64,000 nucleotides of DNA from Gemmatimonadota bacterium (GTDB lineage: Bacteria > Gemmatimonadota > Gemmatimonadetes > Palauibacterales > KS3-K002), in contig CP070815.1 in assembly GCA_020344215.1 (NCBI GenBank), positions 62,001-126,000 on the forward strand, written 5' to 3'. This document shows, piece after piece, positions 1-7,995 of the stretch. The notes under the pieces are model-generated. The model saw only the letters and a program-made list of their open reading frames with translations, was not told where the DNA came from and did no database searches. Each line of letters starts with the position of its first letter. The first letter of the stretch is position 1. The position numbers and the translations under genes are program-made.

Positions 1-279
1 GGTCTGGCGTTGATCGTTGCGCCGATCGGAAGCGTCGCCGACCGGATCGGCGGCAACGCAGTGTTGTTCATGGGGCTGTTGTACGTGCTAAGGGGGTTCG
101 CCGTCCTGCTGAGCTTGGTGGGCGGCATCTCGGTTCTAATGGGCGTCGTAGGCGGCCTGCTGGCGGTGTTGCTCTACCCCCTGCTTGCCTTCTTCCTGGC
201 GGTGGCTCTGATTGTGGGGTTGGGTGACACCTGGCTCAACATCCGGGGGCGCCTCCGGTCTCGAGAGGCCGCGCAATGA
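1..279 (+). CDS. DUF2232 (YybS-like) membrane protein, C-terminal fragment
   Basis: The reading frame is open from base 1, so the gene begins before the window; about 92 residues are visible. They hold long hydrophobic stretches (residues about 18-50 and 53-75, rich in Leu, Val and Gly) that look like three membrane segments. These are followed by a short charged tail containing GLGDTWLNIRGR. DUF2232 proteins often lie just upstream of rplI and end in a comparable Asp-Trp-Arg tail, so position and tail support the call. The biochemical function of the family is unknown to me. The gene ends 54 bases before rplI and is probably co-transcribed with it. Confidence 0.6.
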   Translation, partial: GLALIVAPIGSVADRIGGNAVLFMGLLYVLRGFAVLLSLVGGISVLMGVVGGLLAVLLYPLLAFFLAVALIVGLGDTWLNIRGRLRSREAAQ

Positions 280-333
280 TTCGCGTACCGATGACACGAC
301 CTCTGGCAAAGATACTGGATCTGGAGTGGTAGC

Positions 334-798
334 GTGGCAAGAACTCAAGACGTGATTCTCAGAAGGAAGGTCGACAACCTCGGCGACGTTGGCGATGTTG
401 TCAGCGTAAGACGCGGCTACGCACGCAACTACCTACTGCCCCAGGGGCTTGCCTACGCGGCGACGGAGCAGAACCGTCGGCTATTGGAGCAGGAGCGCGC
501 AGCGGCCCTGATGGCGGAGGATCGAGACCGCAGCAAGGCCGCTGCGCTGGCCGAGCGCCTCGACGGGATCTCGATCACGTTCTCCATGCTGGCCGGAGAA
601 GAGGGCAAGCTCTACGGCTCTGTAGGCCCGCGCGACATCGCGTCGAAGCTCGGTGAAGATGGCTACGACGTGCACGCTAAACACGTGCTGCTGGTCGAGC
701 CGATCAAGGCTCTCGGCGTCTACTCCGTAGCGATCAGACTGTACCCGGAAGTAGAGGCTTCGGTCAAAGTCTGGGTCATCAAGGAGGAAGGGGAGTAG
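334..798 (+). CDS. rplI: 50S ribosomal protein L9
   Basis: This large-subunit ribosomal protein binds 23S rRNA through its N-terminal domain and spans to a C-terminal globular domain. The N-terminus shows the L9 signature (residues about 13-40: Gly-Asp-Val-Gly-Asp-Val-Val, then RGYARNYLLPQGLA). A long charged helix (about 45-80) links to the C-terminal domain, which contains KLYGSVGPRDIA. Its 154 residues are close to the usual 147-150. The start is GTG at 334. It sits between the DUF2232 gene and the DhaL-DegV fusion gene. Confidence 0.96.
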   Translation: MARTQDVILRRKVDNLGDVGDVVSVRRGYARNYLLPQGLAYAATEQNRRLLEQERAAALMAEDRDRSKAAALAERLDGISITFSMLAGEEGKLYGSVGPRDIASKLGEDGYDVHAKHVLLVEPIKALGVYSVAIRLYPEVEASVKVWVIKEEGE

Positions 799-869
799 AT
801 CTGGGTATCGCGTACTGCGACGGGCGCCGCCTGAAACGCCTGTTTCTGGCAGGCACGGGGCACGTCTAC

Positions 870-2606
870 ATGCACCGCGCAGAGCTCGATCGCATTAACG
901 TATTCCCGATACCCGATGGCGATACCGGGACAAACCTCGCGCTGACCCTGCGCGCGATCGCCGACGTGCTGGACGGCGTCGAGGATCAGAGCGTCGCAGG
1001 GATGGCCGCTCGGATTGCCGAGGCTGGCGTGCTGGGGGCGCGGGGCAACTCCGGTATGATGCTGTCGCACTACTTCATCGGCTTCGCCGACGGTCTGGAC
1101 GGCCGGGCCAGGGCGGGACCGGAGGACCTGGCGGGTGCGATGTGCCAGGCCTCCCGCTCGCTGTATCAGGCAGTTGACGATCCTATCGAGGGCACGATCC
1201 TCACCGTTGTCCGGGAATCGACCGAAGAAATCGACCGCCTAGCACCTCACGTGCCCGATCTCCGGGATCTGGCGGGCCAGCTGCTGCAGGCGGCGCTCGC
1301 GTCGCTCGAACGCACACCCGATCTGCTCCCCGTGCTGCGTCAGGCGAATGTCGTCGATGCGGGCGCGAAGGGTTTCGTGTGCTTCCTTGAGGGGATGGTC
1401 TCCTATATCGAGGGGCGCTCGGAACCGAGGTTCGCCCACGTCGTCGCGCCACAGGTGGCCGATGCGGCCGCTGCGGCGGAGTACCCGGAGGACACAGATC
1501 GGGCTTACCGCTATTGCGCGGAGTTCATCGTGCGCGGTGACCCGATCCCGGGACGGCCGCAGTTGGCGGCCGCGGTAAGGGAGCTGGGTGGCTCACTGAT
1601 CGTGAACCGCGCTTCGTCGGTCGCCAAGATCCATATCCATACGAATGAGCCGGACGAGGTCGGGCTCGCGCTCGCCGGGCTCGCCGGGTCGGTCGAGTGC
1701 GTGAAGGCGGAGGACATGCGGGCGCAGCACCGGGGGCGGCAGCTAAGACCGACGGCGCACCTGGCCGTGGTAACCGACACGACGTGTGACTTGCCGCTGG
1801 AGCTGATCCTCGAACACGGTATCACCGTTGCGCCGCTTAGCGTCATGTTCGGCGACGAGGCCTTCCTCGATCAAGTCGACATTGCACACGAGGAGTTTCT
1901 GGAGCGACTCGTTGATCCCGAGCAGCCACTGCCCACGACCTCCCAGCCGGCGCCGGCACACCTCAACGAGGCGTATCGACGTGCTGCCGAGCACGCCGAC
2001 GAGGTGCTCGGCCTCTTCGTTTCTGGAACGCTGTCGGGAACGCTGGGCCAGGCGGAGGCAGCCGCCGCCAGGTTCCCGGAAGCCAAGGTCACGATACACG
2101 ACTCGCGCTCGGCCTCTTTGGGCTTGGGACTACAGGTCTTGAGGGCCGCGGAGCTGGCGGCGAAGGGTTGGGAGGCGGAAGATATCGTGGCTGAGCTGGA
2201 GCGGCTGAGGGATCGCTCGGGCCTGTTCATAACCGTAGACACGCTGGACTACCTGCAGCGTTCGGGTCGGTTAGGCAAGGCGCACGCCTTCCTGGGCAAC
2301 CTGTTCGACCTCAAGCCGATCCTCAGCGTTGATCGAGAAGGCTACGTCGTGCCCGTCGACCGGGTCCGCCACCGCGAAGCGCTGATCCCGCGGGTACTCG
2401 AGCTGCTGTCGGAGCGTGTCCCGGCGGAGCGAGCGCGCTTGCGTATGGGTGTCGCCCACGTGCTCTGCCAAGATGTGGCGGACGAGCTGGCCAGCGAGAT
2501 GGAGCGGGCATTCGCACCGGACGAGCTGCTGGTGCGACCGGCGACCAGCGTGATCGCCGCCCACACGGGGCCGGGTGCCTGGGGTGTCTTCTACCAGGCG
2601 GAATAA
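870..2606 (+). CDS. FakA-FakB type fusion (DhaL/DAK2 kinase domain + DegV domain)
   Basis: The N-terminal third is a DhaL/DAK2 kinase domain with the metal/ATP motif PDGDTGTNL and a GARGNSGMML loop. A middle domain (about residues 190-290) follows, then a complete DegV domain (about 297-578) with VTDTTCDLP, TTSQPAP, FVSGTLSGT and HTGPGAWG. In Firmicutes, FakA phosphorylates fatty acids held by the separate DegV protein FakB to feed phospholipid synthesis. Here both halves lie on one chain, so a self-contained fatty-acid kinase is the natural inference. The ATG at 870 cuts into the conserved N-terminus. The same frame is open upstream and encodes family-like sequence (CDGRRLKRLFLAG) from about 801, where only CTG or ATC could start. 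The true protein is therefore probably about 23 residues longer. Confidence 0.85.
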   Translation: MHRAELDRINVFPIPDGDTGTNLALTLRAIADVLDGVEDQSVAGMAARIAEAGVLGARGNSGMMLSHYFIGFADGLDGRARAGPEDLAGAMCQASRSLYQAVDDPIEGTILTVVRESTEEIDRLAPHVPDLRDLAGQLLQAALASLERTPDLLPVLRQANVVDAGAKGFVCFLEGMVSYIEGRSEPRFAHVVAPQVADAAAAAEYPEDTDRAYRYCAEFIVRGDPIPGRPQLAAAVRELGGSLIVNRASSVAKIHIHTNEPDEVGLALAGLAGSVECVKAEDMRAQHRGRQLRPTAHLAVVTDTTCDLPLELILEHGITVAPLSVMFGDEAFLDQVDIAHEEFLERLVDPEQPLPTTSQPAPAHLNEAYRRAAEHADEVLGLFVSGTLSGTLGQAEAAAARFPEAKVTIHDSRSASLGLGLQVLRAAELAAKGWEAEDIVAELERLRDRSGLFITVDTLDYLQRSGRLGKAHAFLGNLFDLKPILSVDREGYVVPVDRVRHREALIPRVLELLSERVPAERARLRMGVAHVLCQDVADELASEMERAFAPDELLVRPATSVIAAHTGPGAWGVFYQAE

Positions 2607-2617
2607 ACGGGAGCCCG

Positions 2618-3019
2618 ATGTCGGGACGTGAGTCAGCGATCTCGGGTGCGGAGCTGCGGCCCGCCGATCTTCCGGAGACCGTGCGCCGTGCCCTCGAGTT
2701 GTGTCAGGAGCGGAACGCTCGCGAGCTGGTGGTGCTCGACCTGCGTGGGCTGTCGGATGCGACCGACTACTTCATAATCGCGTCCGGCGACTCGGAGGTT
2801 CACGTCCGGGCGATCTCCAGCCAGGTGAGGGAGGGATTGTCCCGAGAAGGTGTACGATACTTGGGGGTCGAGGGTGAGCGGGCCGCCCGCTGGGTGCTCA
2901 TCGACTATATTGATCTCGTGGTTCACATCTTTCACCCGGTAGTCCGCGAGTTCTACCAACTGGAGCGGCTCTGGGGTGATGCTCCCATGGCGCTGATCGA
3001 GATTCCCGGTTCGACATGA
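2618..3019 (+). CDS. rsfS: Ribosomal silencing factor RsfS
   Basis: This RsfS/Iojap-family protein binds L14 on the 50S subunit and blocks subunit joining when nutrients are scarce. The conserved core is present: VVLDLRGLSDATDYFIIASG, then HVRAISSQV, a Trp-containing stretch near ARWVLIDYIDLVVHIF, and the C-terminal REFYQLERLWGDAP. At 133 residues it is slightly longer than the roughly 105-120 usual, because of an N-terminal tail of about 20 residues. Its last codons overlap the next gene by four bases (ATGA at 3016-3019), so the two are translationally coupled. Confidence 0.94.
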   Translation: MSGRESAISGAELRPADLPETVRRALELCQERNARELVVLDLRGLSDATDYFIIASGDSEVHVRAISSQVREGLSREGVRYLGVEGERAARWVLIDYIDLVVHIFHPVVREFYQLERLWGDAPMALIEIPGST

Positions 3020-6000
3020 TAGGGTGCTCGCACTGCAACACCATTCTGCCCGCGCGAGCGGCCCTGCGGATCGCGTCGTTCATGGCGCTTCTGCTGACCG
3101 CGGCGGCCGATGACGGGACGGCGCAGTTCGGGCGTAACAAGATTCAGCATCGGGTCTTCGATTTCCAGGTCATCCGCACGGCTCACTTCGATATCTACTA
3201 CTATCCGCGGGAGCGCGAGGCCGCCCTAGACGCCGCGCGGATGGCGGAGCGCTCCTACAGTCGGCTGAGCCGCATCCTCGGGCACGAGTTCGAGGAGAGG
3301 AAGCCGATAATCCTCTACGCCTCGCACAGTGAGTTCCAGCAGACGAACGCGTTGCCCGGTCTCATCTCGGAGGGTACGGGAGGCGTGACAGAATTCGCGA
3401 AGCGGCGGGTGATCATGCCGTTCACCGGCTCCTATGCGGACTTCGAGCACGTGCTGACGCACGAGCTCGTGCACGCGTTCCAGTACGATGTCATCGCCCG
3501 CGGGCTGGCAAACCAGCTCAACCCGCTCATCTACGAGCCGCCGCTATGGTTCATTGAGGGGATGGCGGAGTACCTGGCGATCGGGAAGCTCGATACGCAT
3601 ACGCACGCGTGGCTGCGCGACGCAGTGCTGACCGGCTATCTGCGGACCATCTCGGAGATGTCGTATTACAGCGACTATCTGTCGTACCGGTTCGGGCAGT
3701 CGCTGTGGGCGTTTATCGGCGGCAAGTACGGCGACCATACGATTGGCCTGCTCCTGCAACGGGCGATGCGTCTCGGGCTTGAAGGTGCGGTCAGTATCAC
3801 CCTGGGCGTGACGCTTGAGGAGCTCTCCAACGAGTGGATCGAGAGCGTCAGGACGGTCTATCTGCCGGAAGTGGCCAGGCTCGCCGGCGCCGAGGAATTC
3901 GCTGAGAGGATCACTCTCCATTCCTTCGATCCGGGGTCCCGTGGATTCGCTTCTTACCTCGCCCCGGCCCTGTCCCCGGACGGGAATCAGGTTGTCTTCC
4001 TCTCCGACCGCGGCAACGATCTCTACTCCTTCTTCGATCTCTGGTTGGCTTCCGCCGAGGATGGCGAAATCACCGCCAGGCTGGTCCGGGCGGCACGCCA
4101 GGCCGATTTCGAGTCGCTGCGGTTTATGAACTCGTCAGCCGCCTGGTCGCCCGACGGCCACTACCTGGCCTTCGTCGCCCAGGTCGGCGGGCGCGACGCT
4201 CTGTACATCTACGACGTTCCCGGGCGGCGCGTCGAGCGGCGGATCAAGCTGGAGCTCGACGGCATACAGAACCCGACTTTCTCGCCGGACGGCCTGCGCA
4301 TTGCGTTTACCGGGCTGCGAGGCGGCGTCAGCGACTTGTACGTCGTCGATGCGGGCCGGGACCGCATACGGCGGCTCACGGACGACAAGTACGCCGACCT
4401 CCACCCTTGCTGGTCGCCGGACGGCCGCTACATAGCCGTCGCCACCGATCGGGGGGAGGACACCGACTTCGACCAGCTGGTCTTCGGGAACTTCCGGATC
4501 GCGCTCTACAGCATGGCCGACGGCAGCGTCGAGGTTCTGCCGCAGCAGGAGGAAGGGAAGAACATCAACCCGGTCTGGTCGCCCGACGGCGAGGCGATCG
4601 CCTTCATCTCCGACCGCACCGGCGTCAACAACGTCTTCATCTGGTCGCGTGCGGAGGGCCGACTCTACCAGTTGACCGACCTGCTCTCGGGAGTGACCGG
4701 GATCATTCCGCTGAGTCCGGCCCTGTCGTGGTCGGCCGAGGCGGACCGTTTGGCCTTCACCTACTTCGAGGATGCGGGCTACAACATCTATGTGGTCGAT
4801 GAGCCGCGGGCTTCCGCTTGGCCGGTCGAGTCGCCGGCGGAGCCGCTGATCGTGGAGCGTGGCGCGACGCCTGAGGACAGCAGCGGCGACTCGGAGGTTG
4901 GTGAGGCGTTCTCCTCCGATCTCTCGCCGACCGCTGCGCCCGCCCAGTCGTTCTACCGCCTGCTGGAGGGATTCCGGCCTTCGGCGGCGAGCCCGGAGTC
5001 GGAGGAGGTCGTGGTCGAGCGTGACCTTACGGTGGCAGACTTGCTGGCAGACGCGGAGCAGGGGCTACCGGACACGGCGTCGTTCGAGAGCCGGGAGTAC
5101 GAGATCAAGCTGACCCCGGATATCGTAGGGCAGCCGGTGATCGGGGCTCAGGTCGGCGGTCATTTCGGCAACGGTGTCTTCGGCGGATCGTACATCCTGC
5201 TCTCCGACATCCTCGGCGATCACAACGTGCTGCTCTGGGGCCAGGTGGCGGGCTCGTTCGAGGATGCCTACATCCTGACCCAATACACGTACATGCGTGA
5301 GCGCGCCAACGTATCCATGGCGTACCAGCAGTTTCCGCTCTACCGCTTCCGCGGCACGATTCCGTCGCTCGACTCGAGCAACCAGCCGTTCTACGAGGAC
5401 CGCTTCATACGAGATGTCTACCGTACGCTGAGTACGGACGTCCACTATCCGTTCGACATCTTCCAGCGTCTGGAGATCTCGGCCGTTGGCGTCTACATCA
5501 GCCGTGACAGCATAGTCCAACGGATCGATCCGGGGGGCACGAGTACCGATCGGTCGACGCTGCGCCTGGAGAACCTGATGTTCGCGGGGCCGTCCGTCGC
5601 GCTGGTCTTCGACAATGCGCTTTACGGCTACACCGGGCCGATCGCGGGCCGCCGCTACCGGATCGGCCTGGGCAAGTACTTTGGTGATGTCGGCATCTAC
5701 GATCTGACCTTCGATGTTCGCAACTACTTCAACCTCGGCAGCCGGTTCGCGCTGGCGTCGCGCCTGACGACGTACTCCCGTTCCGGGCCGGGCAAGCACG
5801 AGTTCCGGCTCTATTGGGGCGGCCCCTACTACATCCGTGGCTACGACGGTGGCTCGTTTACCGCCGAGGAGTGCGCCAGGTCACTCGCCGGAGTCAACGA
5901 TCCGCTCACCACGCTCTGCCCGGTGCGCGACCAGCTGATCGGCAGCAGCGTGGCGTTCACCTCCGCCGAGCTCCGCTTCCCGATCTTCAACTTCCTCGAT

Positions 6001-6267
6001 CTGGGGTTTGTGCCGCTTGGCCTGCCGCCCATCGACGGCGCCGTCTTCTTCGACTTCGGCGTGGCCTTCGACTCGTTCGAGCAGCTCGCCTGGTCCCGCC
6101 CGCGAGGCGCCGACCCCTTGGATGTGCGATCTCCGCTGGCCTCGTTCGGAGCGTCGCTCAGGGTGAACGTGCTATACAACGTGTTGCGGATCGACTACGC
6201 CTATCCGCTCGACCGCCCGGCGCAGAAGGGCGGCGTCTGGTCGCTCGCCTTTGGACCTAGTTTCTAG
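3016..6267 (+). CDS. Gluzincin-like peptidase / TolB-like propeller / outer-membrane barrel fusion
   Basis: Three regions lie on one 1083-residue chain. After an N-terminal hydrophobic export segment (about residues 14-35) comes a peptidase-MA-like domain with HELVH at about residue 148 and the downstream Glu in FIEGMAEY near 180, as in gluzincin zinc peptidases. Next come PD40/TolB-type propeller blades (about 300-600), each with a variant of WSPDGxxIAF. After a low-complexity acidic linker (about 610-690), the last 400 residues are Tyr/Gly-rich beta strands resembling BamA-type surface-antigen barrels. The chain ends in Phe, as outer-membrane barrels usually do. I infer an outer-membrane protein carrying a periplasmic protease and propeller. 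The substrate is unknown. Confidence 0.78.
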   Translation: MIGCSHCNTILPARAALRIASFMALLLTAAADDGTAQFGRNKIQHRVFDFQVIRTAHFDIYYYPREREAALDAARMAERSYSRLSRILGHEFEERKPIILYASHSEFQQTNALPGLISEGTGGVTEFAKRRVIMPFTGSYADFEHVLTHELVHAFQYDVIARGLANQLNPLIYEPPLWFIEGMAEYLAIGKLDTHTHAWLRDAVLTGYLRTISEMSYYSDYLSYRFGQSLWAFIGGKYGDHTIGLLLQRAMRLGLEGAVSITLGVTLEELSNEWIESVRTVYLPEVARLAGAEEFAERITLHSFDPGSRGFASYLAPALSPDGNQVVFLSDRGNDLYSFFDLWLASAEDGEITARLVRAARQADFESLRFMNSSAAWSPDGHYLAFVAQVGGRDALYIYDVPGRRVERRIKLELDGIQNPTFSPDGLRIAFTGLRGGVSDLYVVDAGRDRIRRLTDDKYADLHPCWSPDGRYIAVATDRGEDTDFDQLVFGNFRIALYSMADGSVEVLPQQEEGKNINPVWSPDGEAIAFISDRTGVNNVFIWSRAEGRLYQLTDLLSGVTGIIPLSPALSWSAEADRLAFTYFEDAGYNIYVVDEPRASAWPVESPAEPLIVERGATPEDSSGDSEVGEAFSSDLSPTAAPAQSFYRLLEGFRPSAASPESEEVVVERDLTVADLLADAEQGLPDTASFESREYEIKLTPDIVGQPVIGAQVGGHFGNGVFGGSYILLSDILGDHNVLLWGQVAGSFEDAYILTQYTYMRERANVSMAYQQFPLYRFRGTIPSLDSSNQPFYEDRFIRDVYRTLSTDVHYPFDIFQRLEISAVGVYISRDSIVQRIDPGGTSTDRSTLRLENLMFAGPSVALVFDNALYGYTGPIAGRRYRIGLGKYFGDVGIYDLTFDVRNYFNLGSRFALASRLTTYSRSGPGKHEFRLYWGGPYYIRGYDGGSFTAEECARSLAGVNDPLTTLCPVRDQLIGSSVAFTSAELRFPIFNFLDLGFVPLGLPPIDGAVFFDFGVAFDSFEQLAWSRPRGADPLDVRSPLASFGASLRVNVLYNVLRIDYAYPLDRPAQKGGVWSLAFGPSF

Positions 6268-6388
6268 GCCCCGTCGGAGGCCGGTCCTGCCTTGCATTGG
6301 TGGCGCGGCTTCGGCTATTTTGGACCATGCCCACAGTACTCCAGCCTCTGCTGATCGAGATCCTAGAACCGCGGATACCGATCTGAAG

Positions 6389-7966
6389 TTGCACCTGTCG
6401 AAACGCGCCATACTGCTGATCGCTCTGGCGAGTGCGTTGCCCACGCTGCCGTCGTGCGGCTCTCAGGACCAGTCGGCCGCTAGCGCTGCGGTCAGCCTCG
6501 AGCGGAGCGCCTGGCTGGGGAAGGCCGAAGGGTGGGGGTTGCTCGGTTTTCCTCTGGACGGTGGCCCGCTCACCTATCGGAGCGCCGAGACGCTGGAGTC
6601 TCCCACGTGGGCGCCTCCGGAGCTTGAGCGGCTCAGCCGGGCGTGGCCAGGCGACGGTGTGGTCTGGCTGCAGTTCGATGATTCACGCATCGGCCGTTAC
6701 GACTACTCAACGGGCCATCTGCTGAGTTTCGAGGATACAGAGCGGACCGAGATCGCCGCGACGCTGGGTACGCGGGGCCTGCTGATCGCCGCAGATGCGA
6801 ACGCGCTCGAGTTGGTCTCCGAGGGAGATCCGTGGAGCTTCACGCTGGAGGGGCGGCTGGAGCGGCTCGTCCCGGTTGGTGATGGGCGGGTCGTCGTCGT
6901 TCTGGATGCCGCCACGGAGAGCGAGTTGTTGGTGATCGAGCCGCCGGGAGAGGAAGCCTTGGCGCGCCGCCGTATCCCTCGCGTCGGCGATCTGGCGGTC
7001 ACGCCGGGGGGTGAGCGTCTCTACTACCTGACGGAGGACGGCATCGACCTGACGCTACACGGGCTCAGCATCCCGGAGCTCGAGGATGCGGAAGAGATCG
7101 CGCTGCCGCAGCCCGGGCGTGCCGTCGCCGTGACCCCGTCGGGCCACCGGGTATACGTCTCGGCTGGCGACAGCCTCCACGTTTTCGACCGGGTCGGGGC
7201 GGCCAAGGTGCGGAGCGTCCCGCTGCCCGCTGAGGCTAGCACGCTGCGCTTCAGCGTGAACGGTGCACACCTTATGGCCCGGCTGGGCGGCGGAGCGGAG
7301 GTCGCCGTGCTCCAGGTGGGTGTCGACTCGGTACTGGGGGTGATCTCGGCGGAGTGGAACGCCACCTTGCCTGTCGTATTGCCCGGCGGTCGACTGCTCG
7401 CTATCGAGGGTGAAGAGATCGTTCTCTACGACGCGCTGCGGCTGGTCGAGGTCGCGCGGGCGGAGCGGGATGAGCAACGGCTGTGGCTTGCCGTGGAATG
7501 GCAGCCGCCGCGTCCGCGAATGGAGCTGGCGCAGCGCACCGTTCGCCGGTCTGTCGAGGCGGAGGTGGCGGGGCCACAGGCGGTCGGAGACGAGGATGAA
7601 CCTCGCGACCCCGAAGCCGGGGCGGCCCCCGGCTACTACGCGGTCGTATCCGCAGCGCGCGAGCGGGCCGGTGTAGACAATCTCGTCTCGTGGCTCCGCA
7701 GCGTTGGCTACGCCGGCACGGTCGACCGCCACGAGGACGTGATGGGCGTCGTCTGGTATCGGGCGATGGTCGGCCCTTACCCCGATCGGGGGTCGGCGGA
7801 GGAAGCGGCTCGCTCGCTCACGGCCCGTTACGGCTACAAGCCATGGATCCTGAACGTCGCTGAAGCGGAGCACGCGATATCGAGCCCCCCGGACTCGGTT
7901 GGGGAGGAGGAGGAGGGGGAAGAGGGTGAAGGCAGGGGGCGCGAAGCCGGTGTCGGCGCCAGCTAG
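6389..7966 (+). CDS. Beta-propeller lipoprotein with C-terminal SPOR domain
   Basis: The protein has a lipoprotein signal: two basic residues, a hydrophobic stretch and the lipobox LPSC, after which Cys would be lipidated. About 400 residues of repeated beta-strand units follow (for example LAVTPGGERLYYLTEDG and VAVTPSGHRVYVSAGD), typical of a seven-bladed YVTN/WD-like propeller. A SPOR domain closes the chain (from GYYAVVSAARER to YGYKPWILNV), a fold that binds denuded septal peptidoglycan. The long frame is open from TTG at 6251, but the upstream part overlaps the previous gene and would bury the signal peptide. TTG at 6389 puts the signal at the N-terminus, so I prefer it. A strongly acidic Glu/Gly tail ends the protein. 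Confidence 0.7.
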   Translation: MHLSKRAILLIALASALPTLPSCGSQDQSAASAAVSLERSAWLGKAEGWGLLGFPLDGGPLTYRSAETLESPTWAPPELERLSRAWPGDGVVWLQFDDSRIGRYDYSTGHLLSFEDTERTEIAATLGTRGLLIAADANALELVSEGDPWSFTLEGRLERLVPVGDGRVVVVLDAATESELLVIEPPGEEALARRRIPRVGDLAVTPGGERLYYLTEDGIDLTLHGLSIPELEDAEEIALPQPGRAVAVTPSGHRVYVSAGDSLHVFDRVGAAKVRSVPLPAEASTLRFSVNGAHLMARLGGGAEVAVLQVGVDSVLGVISAEWNATLPVVLPGGRLLAIEGEEIVLYDALRLVEVARAERDEQRLWLAVEWQPPRPRMELAQRTVRRSVEAEVAGPQAVGDEDEPRDPEAGAAPGYYAVVSAARERAGVDNLVSWLRSVGYAGTVDRHEDVMGVVWYRAMVGPYPDRGSAEEAARSLTARYGYKPWILNVAEAEHAISSPPDSVGEEEEGEEGEGRGREAGVGAS

Positions 7967-7995
7967 GCCGCCGAGTGCGTTAGGGAGTTGGGGAG

